Assembly: GCF_002729955.1 (NCBI RefSeq)
Contig: NZ_PBYA01000004.1
Coordinates: forward strand, 1-64,000
Source of the DNA: Salinisphaera sp.
GTDB lineage: Bacteria > Pseudomonadota > Gammaproteobacteria > Nevskiales > Salinisphaeraceae
DNA length: 64,000 nucleotides
Direction: 5' to 3'
Under the pieces are notes generated by a model. It did no database searches, was not told where the DNA came from, and was given only the letters and a program-made list of their open reading frames with translations. Of this stretch, positions 19,801-27,464 are shown piece after piece (the first letter of the stretch is position 1; each line of letters starts with the position of its first letter). Position numbers and translations under genes: made by a program.

Positions 19801-19974
19801 GCGCAGGCGATGATCGATACGGACGGGCTGACCTGGGTCGTGGTGGGCGATCTCAAACAGATCGAAACCGCCATCCGCGAGCTCGGATGGGGTAAAGTCC
19901 GAGTCGTAGATCCGACGACACTCGAAACGTCGGTTGATGATGATGTCGAGGGGAATGGGGACAACGATGAATAG
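16822..19974 (+). CDS. Periplasmic M16 (pitrilysin-family) zinc protease, lipoprotein
   Basis: The 1050-residue protein starts with a lipoprotein-type signal ending at Cys20 (LATGC), followed by a linker of about 130 residues rich in Asp, Ala, Thr and Pro. The first M16 half has the inverted zinc motif HLFEH (198-202); the second half lacks it but keeps the WSYGARS arginine-tyrosine motif, as in the paired active/inactive halves of this family. Such enzymes degrade peptides in a closed chamber. The ATG at 16822 has AGGA 11 bases upstream; an earlier in-frame ATG would spoil the signal. The stop overlaps the next start. Confidence 0.9.
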   Translation: MRIRILFCLALATAVLATGCDDTNTGNSSDDRNFFERAWAKVENGFSDQSAPPPTGQTTGQMADSATGADTPADEITPAGDTSEEVPDSDSNNADTDAGPVASTDTDTPPASVDAEPADDAATAQQEPARKQAAADNGSAKDQSIDIPEVDIPYKKYVLDNGLTLIVHSDHKTPIVAVNIWYHVGSKNEGPGQQGFAHLFEHLMFQGSEHWQGEYFEPFERAGATDMNGTTNVDRTNYFASVPTAALDMALWMESDRMGHFLGAIDQNLLEEQRGVVLNEKRQGENQPYGQVFDTIPPNTYPAGHPYSWSTIGSEADLNAASLEDVKSWFKTYYGPSNAVLVLAGDIDPEQARAKVEKYFGSINPGPPVSQQKRWVARMSGEHRQVMYDRVPQARLYKVWNIPPTGAPDTTRLQIAADLLAGSKNSPLYKTLVYDKQIATDVSAFVWDKEIGSQFIVSATARPGVDLDEIERVLDKQMRSFINEGPPADAVNRARARFGASFVRGIESVGGLGGKADILAQGEIYENDPAAYKQELEILRNASPDDIRMAASRWLSDGVYVLSVEPFGDRKASGEDVDRSQLPDVGDTPALDLPDVQHATLSNGLKIRLAERHNAPTVEMRMVFDAGYAADPADAPGTASLAMAMLDEGTDSRDALAISADLDRLGANLGTSTSLDSSSLSLSMLSNTIDDALDIYADVIRNAEFPANEFERLQKQRLAGIAQEKRKPTSLALRTLGPLLYGKDHAYGIPLTGSGTLASVKNMKVEDIRRFADTWLRPDNATLVVVGDTTMDELKPMLEAHLGDWQAASDAPRPDKRLPEVTPPEETHIYLVDRPGSNQATVIAGNVAPPKSSDQDVAMETVNAVLGGMFNSRLNLNLREDKHWSYGARSLLMDARAQQPFVAYAAVQIDKTAPAMQEMRNELTAIRNGRPVSESERSAAQANLTRSLPGENETTSALASTLTDSVVFDLPDDYYEDYVRRIRDLDDPALATAAQAMIDTDGLTWVVVGDLKQIETAIRELGWGKVRVVDPTTLETSVDDDVEGNGDNDE

Positions 19975-21103
19975 GCTGATGTGGAGTCGCTTGACCGCGA
20001 CACTGGTGCTGGCTGTCTGCGCAACGCAGGCGCTGGCCGCAGTCGAACGCGAAGACATCATCGTCATGGGCGCCGACGGGCTGCATTTCACCAGCTACAA
20101 GACGCTGCGCTCGGATCTGGCCGAGCGCGTGCTCTATCTGGGCCCGGACGAAGCCCCGCAGGATGCGGTGTTCATCGTGCCCGCCGATTACGAGTCCACC
20201 CCGCTCGACGATGGCGGCACCCGCCTGCATTTCAAAAGCGGCAGCTTCGCGCTCATGAATACCGGCGCCTTCGATGCCGAAGTCGAGCGCAACGACAACA
20301 ACGTTTTCGTATTCAACAGCTGGGACGGCGTCACCCGCAGCGACGGACATCTGGGCAAATGGAACGCGCCCGATGATTTCGCGTCGTTCTCCTATACCTG
20401 GGTGCTGCCGCGCAATATCGATATCCTCGCCTATGAGGCCAACCGCACCGGCACCTGGGAAAAACGCGAGAACACGCTCAACTGGACCGGCAAGCAGGTC
20501 AACGATATCGCCTTCACGATTCGTTACCGCGTGAACCCGGCCGAGGGCCCGGCGTCCGGCAGTGCCACAGCGCCTGTCGCCGAGCGTCGGCCCGCGGCGC
20601 CGGCCCAGCCCGCGCCGAAGCGCCGCGACCTGGCTATAACCCAACTCCAGACCTCGCCCTCGCGTGGCTTCGACAATACGCCGTCGCAGCCGGCCCAGCC
20701 CCCGGCACAAAGCCAGGCGCCGCGCCAGCCGGCGGCACCGCCCGCGCCCAGTGCCGGCGACGGTGAGCCGGGCCGCGTTGCACTCATGGACGTGGTCGAA
20801 CTCGACCAGGGGCGCCCGCAGGTCACCTCGACGGGTCAACGCCAGCTGCGGCGTCTGGCCGGGGTATTGGCCAACGACCAGACACGTCGCGTTGTCGTCT
20901 ACGGCCCTGCGTTCAGCGACAGCCGCGACACCGGCGGCTCGGTCGCCCAGGCCGCTCGTATCTCGGACTACCTGACCGCGCACGGTGTCTCGGAAAGCAA
21001 GATCGACATCCGGCCCGGCGAGCGAAGCGACGATGCGGACAGCCGCCGCGTCGAGATCGCCGTCACCCCAGGGGGCCTGCTCGACGATTTCTCGCCCAAC
21101 TAG
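19967..21103 (+). CDS. Exported protein with C-terminal OmpA-like domain
   Basis: The 378-residue protein has a Sec signal (about residues 1-27, ending ALA), a beta-rich N-terminal domain of about 170 residues that I do not recognise, a Pro/Ala/Gln-rich linker (about 185-255) and a C-terminal region with the spacing of an OmpA-type peptidoglycan-binding domain (SDYLTAHGVSESKIDI then RRVEIAV). The start ATG overlaps the stop of the M16 protease and has GGGGA upstream, so the two are coupled. The function is unknown; attachment to the wall is inference. Confidence 0.75.
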   Translation: MNRLMWSRLTATLVLAVCATQALAAVEREDIIVMGADGLHFTSYKTLRSDLAERVLYLGPDEAPQDAVFIVPADYESTPLDDGGTRLHFKSGSFALMNTGAFDAEVERNDNNVFVFNSWDGVTRSDGHLGKWNAPDDFASFSYTWVLPRNIDILAYEANRTGTWEKRENTLNWTGKQVNDIAFTIRYRVNPAEGPASGSATAPVAERRPAAPAQPAPKRRDLAITQLQTSPSRGFDNTPSQPAQPPAQSQAPRQPAAPPAPSAGDGEPGRVALMDVVELDQGRPQVTSTGQRQLRRLAGVLANDQTRRVVVYGPAFSDSRDTGGSVAQAARISDYLTAHGVSESKIDIRPGERSDDADSRRVEIAVTPGGLLDDFSPN

Positions 21104-21204
21104 ACGCGCGGGCGCGGCCGACACGCAGGCGCGGGCGTGACCGACCTTCGGGCGGCACGCCTACGCAGGCGGTAACCCACACGGCAAAACGAAAACTGCG
21201 AGCA

Positions 21205-21238
21205 CAAAAAAGCCGGCCTCGAACGAGGCCGGCTTTTA
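21205..21238 (+). terminator. Rho-independent terminator after the M16/OmpA-like pair
   Basis: The 14-bp stem AAAAGCCGGCCTCG pairs with its complement across a two-base centre and ends in a TTTT tract. It is nearly symmetric and may also stop transcription of the convergent gene at 21276-21599. Confidence 0.9.
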
Positions 21239-21275
21239 CAATCCTGCGGGCAGCGCTGCCAACTGACAGCGCGAT

Positions 21276-21599
21276 TTAACGCTCGGGGCTGCTCGCCTGA
21301 AAGTTGCCCAGCGGCCGTACGAACGTGTACTTGCCGGGCTCCACGACGAGCCGATCGGCCGCATCGCCGGTATTCATGCCCAGCAACGAGAACGGCAGGG
21401 AGACCACGAACAGGCCGGTGCCAACCGCGGTGGCGGCCAGGCTGACCGGGCGTACCAACAGCATATCGACGCCCATGGCGGCTGCAGACGGTGTGCCGGG
21501 CTCGGCATAATCATCGATGGCGGCTGCCGGATTGGCGAGGCCAAGCCCCAGCGCGGCCACTACGACAATCAGCGCGCGGCGCGCAGAGAAAACGCTCAT
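21276..21599 (-). CDS. Small exported/membrane protein of unknown function
   Basis: The 107-residue protein has an N-terminal signal sequence (MSVFSARRALIVVVAALGLGL to about residue 27), an Ala/Gly-rich hydrophobic segment (VSLAATAVGTGLFVVSLPFSLLG) and a short tail ending in VEPGKYTFVRPLG. Similar small proteins in Pseudomonas are sometimes labelled multidrug transporter without evidence. The ATG at 21599 follows a GGGGGTTAGGA sequence; a longer frame to 21653 is less likely. Confidence 0.65.
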   Translation of the reverse strand: MSVFSARRALIVVVAALGLGLANPAAAIDDYAEPGTPSAAAMGVDMLLVRPVSLAATAVGTGLFVVSLPFSLLGMNTGDAADRLVVEPGKYTFVRPLGNFQASSPER

Positions 21600-21701
21600 G
21601 ATCCTAACCCCCATCAAATACGGTCGGCTCACATTAGCAAAGCCCCCGCGCAAGTCAATTGATCAGGCGCGGTCGGCGGCCACGGGCCGACAAACGGCGT
21701 C

Positions 21702-22022
21702 ATGAGCGCCCGCGAAGTCTATCTGGCGGCCGACCCGGTCAATGCCGAGATCGCCAAGGACGTGCTGGTCAACCACGGCATTGCCGCCCATGTGCGCAGC
21801 CAGCACCTGTGGGGCGGCATGGGCGAGTTGCCGGCCAATGTCTATCCCAGCGTCTGGGTGGATGAGGCCGACGACTACGACGCAGCGCGCGCGCTCATTG
21901 TCGATTTCGAGCGCGGTGCGCTCAACGACGGCCGCCCCTGGCAATGCCCGGCCTGCGGCGAATATCTCGATGCGCAGTTTGAGCAATGCTGGAACTGCGA
22001 AACCCTGAAACCGGCCGATTGA
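21702..22022 (+). CDS. DUF2007-type protein with zinc-ribbon C-terminus
   Basis: This is a 106-residue cytoplasmic protein. The first 70 residues match the DUF2007 pattern (putative signal-transducing, REVYLAADPVNAEIAKDVL, then WVDEADDYDAARALI). The C-terminus carries four cysteines in CPACGEYL-10-CWNC form, a probable zinc ribbon. The role is unknown. It precedes trmL by eight bases and is probably co-transcribed with it. Confidence 0.75.
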   Translation: MSAREVYLAADPVNAEIAKDVLVNHGIAAHVRSQHLWGGMGELPANVYPSVWVDEADDYDAARALIVDFERGALNDGRPWQCPACGEYLDAQFEQCWNCETLKPAD

Positions 22023-22030
22023 GCCTGCCC

Positions 22031-22477
22031 ATGCATATCGTTCTGCACCAGCCCGAAATCCCGCCCAACACGGGCAACGTCATTCGCCTGTGCGTGAACG
22101 TCGGCGCTACGCTGCACCTGATTCATCCGCTGGGTTTTTCCATCGACGACAAGCATATGCGCCGTGCCGGGCTGGACTATCGCGAGCGCGCGGTCATTCA
22201 CGAATGGGATGATTTCGATGCCTGGCGCACAGCCTACCCCCAGGCCCGCGTGTTCGCGGCGACGAAACGGGGCAGCACGCGCTACGACGAGGTTCGCTAT
22301 CGGCCCGACGATGCCCTGCTGTTCGGCTGCGAAACCCGGGGCCTGCCCCCGGCGCTGGTCGAGGGCGCAGAAGCGGCCATCTATCTGCCCATGCAGGCCG
22401 GCAATCGCAGCCTGAACCTGTCCAACAGCGTGGCCGTGATCACCTTCGAGGCCTGGCGCCAGCTCGGTTTTGCCTAG
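22031..22477 (+). CDS. trmL: tRNA (cytidine/uridine-34-2'-O)-methyltransferase TrmL
   Basis: TrmL methylates the ribose of the wobble nucleotide in tRNA-Leu isoacceptors. The 148-residue SPOUT protein begins MHIVLHQPEIPPNTGNVIRL and contains the knot motifs LLFGCETRGLP and GNRSLNLSNSVAV. An upstream ATG at 21986 overlaps the preceding gene and has no family similarity. No strong Shine-Dalgarno is seen, so coupling to the upstream gene is likely. Confidence 0.95.
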   Translation: MHIVLHQPEIPPNTGNVIRLCVNVGATLHLIHPLGFSIDDKHMRRAGLDYRERAVIHEWDDFDAWRTAYPQARVFAATKRGSTRYDEVRYRPDDALLFGCETRGLPPALVEGAEAAIYLPMQAGNRSLNLSNSVAVITFEAWRQLGFA

Positions 22478-22516
22478 CCTCGTCGGTGTGCCATATCCAG
22501 CAACAGCCGCGCCGAA

Positions 22517-23212
22517 TCAGTAGCGCGGCCCGTGCTCCTGGGCATCGGCCTTGCCGGGCGCGGTGATGCGATCCAGCATCACTTCCCAACCGGCGCCCTC
22601 GGCGGCTTCGCTCAGGCGCTTGTCGGGCTGTACCGCGACGGCCTCCTCGACCACGCGAAACAGATGCGCGTCAGTGATCGAATCGCCAAAGGCAACCGCC
22701 GTGGCCAGCGGCAGATCGGTCTGGCGGGCCAGCGCTTCGGCCGCATCGATCTTGGTGGGCCCGTAGGGATGGCGTACCGGCGGTGCGCCGGTGTAGCGGT
22801 CGTCGCTGACCGCACACAGCGAGGCATGGGCGTATTCCACGTCCAGGGCGTCGGCCAGCGCATCGGCAATGAACTGGGGCGTGCCGGACAGCAGGGCGAC
22901 GCGATCACCTGCGGCCTGATGGGCGCGCAGGCGTTCGACGGCCGGCGCATACAGCGAAGGCGCCAGCCGCTCGGCGACGAAGTCGCGGGCCAGGGCCGCG
23001 ATTTCGGCCTTGCCGTGGCCGCTCAGGTAGGCCTTGTTCTTCTGCATGACGTGGCGGCCATAGCGCGGAAAGTAGCGCAGGCAAAACCAGGCAAATGCCA
23101 GGAGCTGGCGCAGGCCAAGCGCACCGCGATCCCATAGATAGCGGGCAAAGCGGGCCTCGGAACTCGCGCCCGGCACGAGCGTGCCGTCAATATCGAACAG
23201 GACCAGACGCAT
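22517..23212 (-). CDS. HAD-IB family phosphatase
   Basis: The 231-residue protein has motif I DIDGTLVPG (nucleophile Asp7), motif II LLSGTPQF and motif IV FGDSITDAHL. Its start overlaps the stop of the CDP-alcohol phosphatidyltransferase gene (TGATG), so the two may act together, for example in removing a phosphate from a lipid precursor; that is inference. Pairing of a HAD hydrolase with this transferase type is reminiscent of phosphatidylglycerol or inositol lipid synthesis. Confidence 0.82.
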   Translation of the reverse strand: MRLVLFDIDGTLVPGASSEARFARYLWDRGALGLRQLLAFAWFCLRYFPRYGRHVMQKNKAYLSGHGKAEIAALARDFVAERLAPSLYAPAVERLRAHQAAGDRVALLSGTPQFIADALADALDVEYAHASLCAVSDDRYTGAPPVRHPYGPTKIDAAEALARQTDLPLATAVAFGDSITDAHLFRVVEEAVAVQPDKRLSEAAEGAGWEVMLDRITAPGKADAQEHGPRY

Positions 23213-23832
23213 CAGCCACGCCCCGTCGGCGCGCCGGGCCGCTCGTTGACACAGAACTCGATGATGACCGGCAGGCCGCGGGCGATACAGATCGCCGCCG
23301 AGGCCCAGGCCAGCGCCGTACCCACGCCCACGCAGAACCAGCCGTAGTTGGCCCAGAACTCGGGCGCCAGGAAGGGAAACGGCTGCCAGAACAGAATCCA
23401 GGCAAAGGCCACCGCCTTGAGCACGGCATAGAAGCCACGCATGAAGCGCCCGGCCACCAGAAAACGCCCGATCGGCGACTGCATCATGTCAAAGGCGGCC
23501 GTGCCCGAGGCCGCGCCCTTGCTGCGAATCGCATCGACCAGATTGCCGCGAATGATGAACAGCAGCGGAATCCATACGCCGATGAAGCCCAGATGGGCGA
23601 GCACCACCCAGAGCACCGTTTCCACGATGCGATCGATGGCGATATCGAAGGTCGCACCAAACAGTGACTCTTCGTTGTACTTGCGCGCCACCCAGCCATC
23701 GACCCCGTCGAGGGCGATGATGAACACGGTCAGCGGCGCATTGACCAGCTGCAGTGCGGGCACACCGGAATAGATGATGCCCAGCAGCACGAAAAGCAGC
23801 AGGAAACGGCCGAAAGTTACCCAGTTCGCCAT
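23212..23832 (-). CDS. CDP-alcohol phosphatidyltransferase family protein
   Basis: This 206-residue membrane protein transfers a phosphatidyl or similar group from a CDP-lipid to an alcohol. The family signature DG-x2-AR-x8-G-x3-D-x3-D is visible in the segment from DGVDGWVARKYN to ATFDIAIDR. Several hydrophobic segments follow. The frame extends to 23898, but the ATG at 23832 (MANWVTFGRF) is the likely start. Translationally coupled to the HAD gene downstream. The acceptor alcohol is unknown. Confidence 0.85.
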   Translation of the reverse strand: MANWVTFGRFLLLFVLLGIIYSGVPALQLVNAPLTVFIIALDGVDGWVARKYNEESLFGATFDIAIDRIVETVLWVVLAHLGFIGVWIPLLFIIRGNLVDAIRSKGAASGTAAFDMMQSPIGRFLVAGRFMRGFYAVLKAVAFAWILFWQPFPFLAPEFWANYGWFCVGVGTALAWASAAICIARGLPVIIEFCVNERPGAPTGRG

Positions 23833-23914
23833 GGCGCGGTCGTCTTTGGATGAATTCTTGGTGCGGTCACGGAACACGCAACGGCAAGGACACGCCATTG
23901 CCGAATGTCATATT

Positions 23915-24937
23915 TTAGTCTTTTTCGGACCGGAAGGGTCGATCCGTCAGTTTACGCACCGCATCTCGCGGCGCGACGTCTTCATGCAGTACGCGAAATG
24001 CCTGTGTTGCGATGGGCATTTCCACGCCAAGCTGCTGGGCGATGCGATAGACCTCCCGGGCCACACGTACGCCTTCGACCACCTGCTGGATCTCGCGCTG
24101 TGCGCCTTCCACATCGTTGCCGGCCGCCAGGGCCAGGCCCATGCGGCGGTTGCGCGACTGATCGTCGGTGCAAGTCAGCAACAGATCGCCCAGCCCGGCC
24201 ATGCCGGTGAAGGTGGTGCGCTCGCCGCCCATCTTTTCGCCCAGGCGCATCATTTCCGACAGGCCCCGGGTAATCAAAAGCGCACGCGCATTCGCGCCAT
24301 AGCCGAGCCCGTCGGATATGCCCACGGCAATCGCCAGCACGTTCTTGACCGCCCCGCCCACGCCGACACCGATCACGTCGCGGGTGGTGTATACGCGAAA
24401 CACGCCGTCGTGGAACGCCCCGGCCATGTCGCGGGCAAAGGCGTCGTCATGCGAGGCAATTGTCACGGCGGTGGGCATGCCCTGGCCGACTTCGCCGGCA
24501 AAGCTCGGCCCCGAGAGCACAGCGGTCACCCGATCCGCGCCCAGCGTTTCCGCAGCCACCTGATCGGGCAGCTTGGCCGACTGGGGCTCGAGCCCCTTCG
24601 TGGCCCAGATCACGCGGCGCTGTTCGCCCAGAAGCGGCGCCAGGCGCTCAAGCGTTTCGCGCAGTGCATGGCTGGGCACCACCACCAGCACATCGTCGGC
24701 AGCCTCGACGGCCCGGGTCATGTCCGCTTCGGGGGTGAGCGACTCGGGCAACGGGCAGCCCGGCAGATAACGCCGGTTCTCGCGGTCGGCTGCCATCGCC
24801 GCGATGGCATCGCCGTCGCGGGCCCACAGCGGCACCCGGTTGCCGTTGCGCGCGAGCTGAATAGCCAGCGCGGTGCCCCAGGAGCCAGCGCCCAGAACGG
24901 CGATACAGCGGCCGGTCGCTTCGCGCGCAGCGCTCAT
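23915..24937 (-). CDS. gpsA: Glycerol-3-phosphate dehydrogenase [NAD(P)+]
   Basis: GpsA reduces dihydroxyacetone phosphate to sn-glycerol-3-phosphate, the backbone for phospholipid synthesis. The 340-residue protein has the N-terminal Rossmann motif GAGSWGTALA, the SGPSFAGEV segment and the catalytic-lysine block VGGAVKNVLAIA. It follows secB on the same strand, an order common in Gammaproteobacteria (secB-gpsA). No clear Shine-Dalgarno precedes the ATG, and a stable stem-loop lies in the 47-base gap. Confidence 0.96.
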   Translation of the reverse strand: MSAAREATGRCIAVLGAGSWGTALAIQLARNGNRVPLWARDGDAIAAMAADRENRRYLPGCPLPESLTPEADMTRAVEAADDVLVVVPSHALRETLERLAPLLGEQRRVIWATKGLEPQSAKLPDQVAAETLGADRVTAVLSGPSFAGEVGQGMPTAVTIASHDDAFARDMAGAFHDGVFRVYTTRDVIGVGVGGAVKNVLAIAVGISDGLGYGANARALLITRGLSEMMRLGEKMGGERTTFTGMAGLGDLLLTCTDDQSRNRRMGLALAAGNDVEGAQREIQQVVEGVRVAREVYRIAQQLGVEMPIATQAFRVLHEDVAPRDAVRKLTDRPFRSEKD

Positions 24938-24943
24938 GACGGG

Positions 24944-24988
24944 TTAGGGCGTGTCGTCATAGTCATATCTCATGACGCCACGCCCTAA
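24944..24988 (-). repeat. Stem-loop between secB and gpsA
   Basis: Arms TTAGGGCGTG (24944-24953) and CACGCCCTAA (24979-24988) pair perfectly, followed after a two-base internal mismatch by GTCAT (24956-24960) with ATGAC (24972-24976), around an 11-base loop. One arm includes the secB stop codon and the other ends seven bases before the gpsA start codon. There is no T-tract, so this looks more like an RNA-processing or coupling element than a terminator. Confidence 0.7.
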
Positions 24989-25479
24989 TGCGTGGCGTCG
25001 CCGACTTCGGTCGGCCCGCCTTCGCTGCGCTGATGCTGGGCATAGAGCCGATCGAAATTGACCGGCTGCAGCAGAAAATGCGGGAAACCCGCGCGCTGCA
25101 CCATGTCGCCCACGCTTTCGCGAATATAGGGGAACAGGATCGACGGGCAGTAGGCGCCCAGCAGATGTCCACGCTCGGCGTCATCGTCGAAGCCGTCGAT
25201 CTGGAACACGCCGGCCTGCTGCACCTCCACGATATAGGCAGTGCGCTCGCCCTGCTTGGCGGTGACGGTCACCGTGAGCGTGACCTGATGCGTTTCCCGG
25301 CTGAGGTTCTCGATACGCGTGTTCAGGTCGACGTTGACCTCCGGCTGGTATTGCTCGGTAAACACGCGCGGGCCGTTGGGCACCTCGATGGATGCGTCAC
25401 GGATATAGATCTTCTGTAGCGCGACCTGGCGCTGGGCTTCGCCGTTTTCGCTGGCCTGCTGGCCGTTGTCCTCTGCCAT
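24985..25479 (-). CDS. secB: Protein-export chaperone SecB
   Basis: SecB is a cytoplasmic tetrameric chaperone that holds preproteins unfolded and hands them to SecA. The 164-residue acidic protein carries the family core (VALQKIYIRDASIEVPNGP, then HLLGAYCPSILFPYIRESV and AGFPHFLLQPVNFD). A GAGG sequence lies upstream of the ATG. The gene sits between a rhodanese gene and gpsA; in E. coli grxC lies between the rhodanese gene and secB but is absent here. Confidence 0.97.
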   Translation of the reverse strand: MAEDNGQQASENGEAQRQVALQKIYIRDASIEVPNGPRVFTEQYQPEVNVDLNTRIENLSRETHQVTLTVTVTAKQGERTAYIVEVQQAGVFQIDGFDDDAERGHLLGAYCPSILFPYIRESVGDMVQRAGFPHFLLQPVNFDRLYAQHQRSEGGPTEVGDATH

Positions 25480-25522
25480 CTCGCCTCCTCGTTGCCTTGA
25501 ATTACTGTCGCCCGGGCCAGCG

Positions 25523-25954
25523 CTACTTGCTGGTCACCGGCATGCCGTCGCCCTGCCAGGCATTGATGCCGCCCTTGAGCGCATAGGCCCGCGTATAGCC
25601 GAGCTTGCGCAGCTTGGCCACCGCCTGCGGGGCCACGTTGCCGATGCCGCAATAGCAGATGATCGTACGATCGGTGTTCTTGCTGATTTCCTTGGCGCGT
25701 TCCTCGATGCCCGCCATCGGTACATGCTTGGCATTGAGGATATGGCTTTTCTTGAAATCCGCCGCCGAGCGCGTATCCACCACGATCGCATCCTCGGTGT
25801 TCATCAACCGCACCGCTTCGTTGGCGGGAATCGGCTTGTGTCCCTTGACGGTACGCAGCGCCTCGTTGACCGCCAGCGCGATCAGCACCAGAACCAGCGC
25901 ACTCCACAGATAGGGGTGGTTGGTGATGAATTCCTGTATCTGCTCCAGACTCAT
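25523..25954 (-). CDS. Membrane-anchored rhodanese-like protein (YibN-like)
   Basis: The 143-residue protein has one N-terminal transmembrane helix (about residues 16-30) and a rhodanese domain with the candidate active-site Cys102 in YCGIGN, plus the VDTRSAADFKKSHI motif. It is the YibN type found upstream of secB in many Gammaproteobacteria. A role in sulfur transfer is family knowledge; the substrate is unknown. The frame extends far upstream, but MSLEQIQEFI is the conserved start. Confidence 0.88.
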   Translation of the reverse strand: MSLEQIQEFITNHPYLWSALVLVLIALAVNEALRTVKGHKPIPANEAVRLMNTEDAIVVDTRSAADFKKSHILNAKHVPMAGIEERAKEISKNTDRTIICYCGIGNVAPQAVAKLRKLGYTRAYALKGGINAWQGDGMPVTSK

Positions 25955-26186
25955 GGCGTGTACGGTCCCAGTCGGCCGCTTCGGGCCGGTGAATTCACGA
26001 TCGAGAGATGCGCAAGCTGCGCGTCGCGCCGCGATTATTGCATACCGGGCGCTCCGCTCGCCGCCAAAGGCGACGAACGACCGCGTTAATCGAGGGCAGG
26101 CCCGACCTGCGCGTGCCGTGATAACGACCTGCCCCGCGAGCCACGCAGGGCATGACGGCTTGGCAGCAGACCCATACACTAGCCGC

Positions 26187-27344
26187 ATGCGCGTAGTTGT
26201 TCTTGCCGGCGTCTGCCTGCTCGCTTTCGCTGTGGCCAGCCCCGGGCTGGCCCAGAGCGGCGATGCGCGCTCGCAAAGCACGCGCGCCGAGCTGGATGCG
26301 CTACGCGATCGTATCGACAACGTGCGCCAGCAGATCGCCCAGGACAAAAGCCAGCGCAGCGATCTGTCGAGCCGGCTCGCCCAGGCCGAAGCCGATATCA
26401 GCGCCGCCTCCAAACGCCTGCGCGAACTGGACGACAAGATTGCCGAGGCGCGCGAGCGCGTGGCCGATCTCACCCGCCGCCGCGACCGCGAACGCCGGGA
26501 TCTCGGCAAGCAGCTGGACGTCCTGCGAGAACAGGTGCGCGCGGCCCATGCCAGCGGCCAGATGGACAAAATGCGCCTGCTGTTGTCGGGCCAGTCGCCG
26601 GAAAAGCTGGGCCGGATGCTTGTCTACTACGAATATTTCGCCAACGCGCGCACCGAGCAGGTGACCGCGTTGCGCAGCGCGCTCGCCGATCTGGCCGTGC
26701 GCCAGAACGCGCTGGAAAACGAACAGGACGAACTCACACGCCAGCGCGAGGCACGCGAGTCGACCCTGGCCAGCCTCAAGGCCAACCAGGCCGAGCGCGA
26801 ACAGGCCATCGCCACGCTCGACAGCCAGCTATCGAACAAGCAGGCCACCCTGTCGGAAATGAAGGCCGACGAACAACGCCTGCGCAGCCTCATGGGCCGG
26901 CTGCGCAACCAGCTGTCGGACCTGCCGCCGGAACCGGCTGACGATACCGCCTTCGGTCAGCTCAAGGGGCGCATGCAGCCGCCGGTCGACGGCCCGGTGC
27001 TGGCGCGCTTTGGCACCACCAAGGCCGGCGGGCCCCTCAAATGGCAGGGCGAATGGCTGGGCGCGGCCGCCGGCACGCCGGTGCGCGCGGTGGCGCCGGG
27101 GCGGGTGGTCTACGTGGGCTATATGCACCGCTATGGCCTGATCGTGGTCGTCGATCACGGCAACGACTACTACACGCTCTATGGCCATGCCGAGAGCACG
27201 TATGTCGAAGTCGGCGACCGTGTCGAGCAGGGCCAGGCGGTGGCCAAGGCCGGGCACAGCGGCGGGCACAGTCAGGACGGCGCCTATTTCGAGCTGCGCC
27301 GCGGACGTACGCCGATCAACCCGGCAAGCTGGCTGGCCGGCTGA
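26187..27344 (+). CDS. envC: Murein hydrolase activator EnvC
   Basis: EnvC is a periplasmic coiled-coil protein that activates the amidases AmiA and AmiB at the division septum. The 385-residue product has a signal peptide (MRVVVLAGVCLLAFAVASPGLAQ), a long coiled coil (about residues 30-250) and a C-terminal LytM domain. The LytM zinc ligands are replaced (GEWLG where active enzymes have HxxxD, YFELR where they have HLHYE), as in E. coli EnvC, so it should be an activator and not an enzyme. It is divergent from the rhodanese gene. Confidence 0.92.
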   Translation: MRVVVLAGVCLLAFAVASPGLAQSGDARSQSTRAELDALRDRIDNVRQQIAQDKSQRSDLSSRLAQAEADISAASKRLRELDDKIAEARERVADLTRRRDRERRDLGKQLDVLREQVRAAHASGQMDKMRLLLSGQSPEKLGRMLVYYEYFANARTEQVTALRSALADLAVRQNALENEQDELTRQREARESTLASLKANQAEREQAIATLDSQLSNKQATLSEMKADEQRLRSLMGRLRNQLSDLPPEPADDTAFGQLKGRMQPPVDGPVLARFGTTKAGGPLKWQGEWLGAAAGTPVRAVAPGRVVYVGYMHRYGLIVVVDHGNDYYTLYGHAESTYVEVGDRVEQGQAVAKAGHSGGHSQDGAYFELRRGRTPINPASWLAG

Positions 27345-27464
27345 AGCAACCGGGACAAGCCCACGATATGCTATCTTTTCCGCTGCATTATTCCCGCATT
27401 TGTCGTTGATTATCGACGCGCGGTTCGCGCGTGCGGGTGGGGTCGTCCCAGGGAGTCCGGATTC

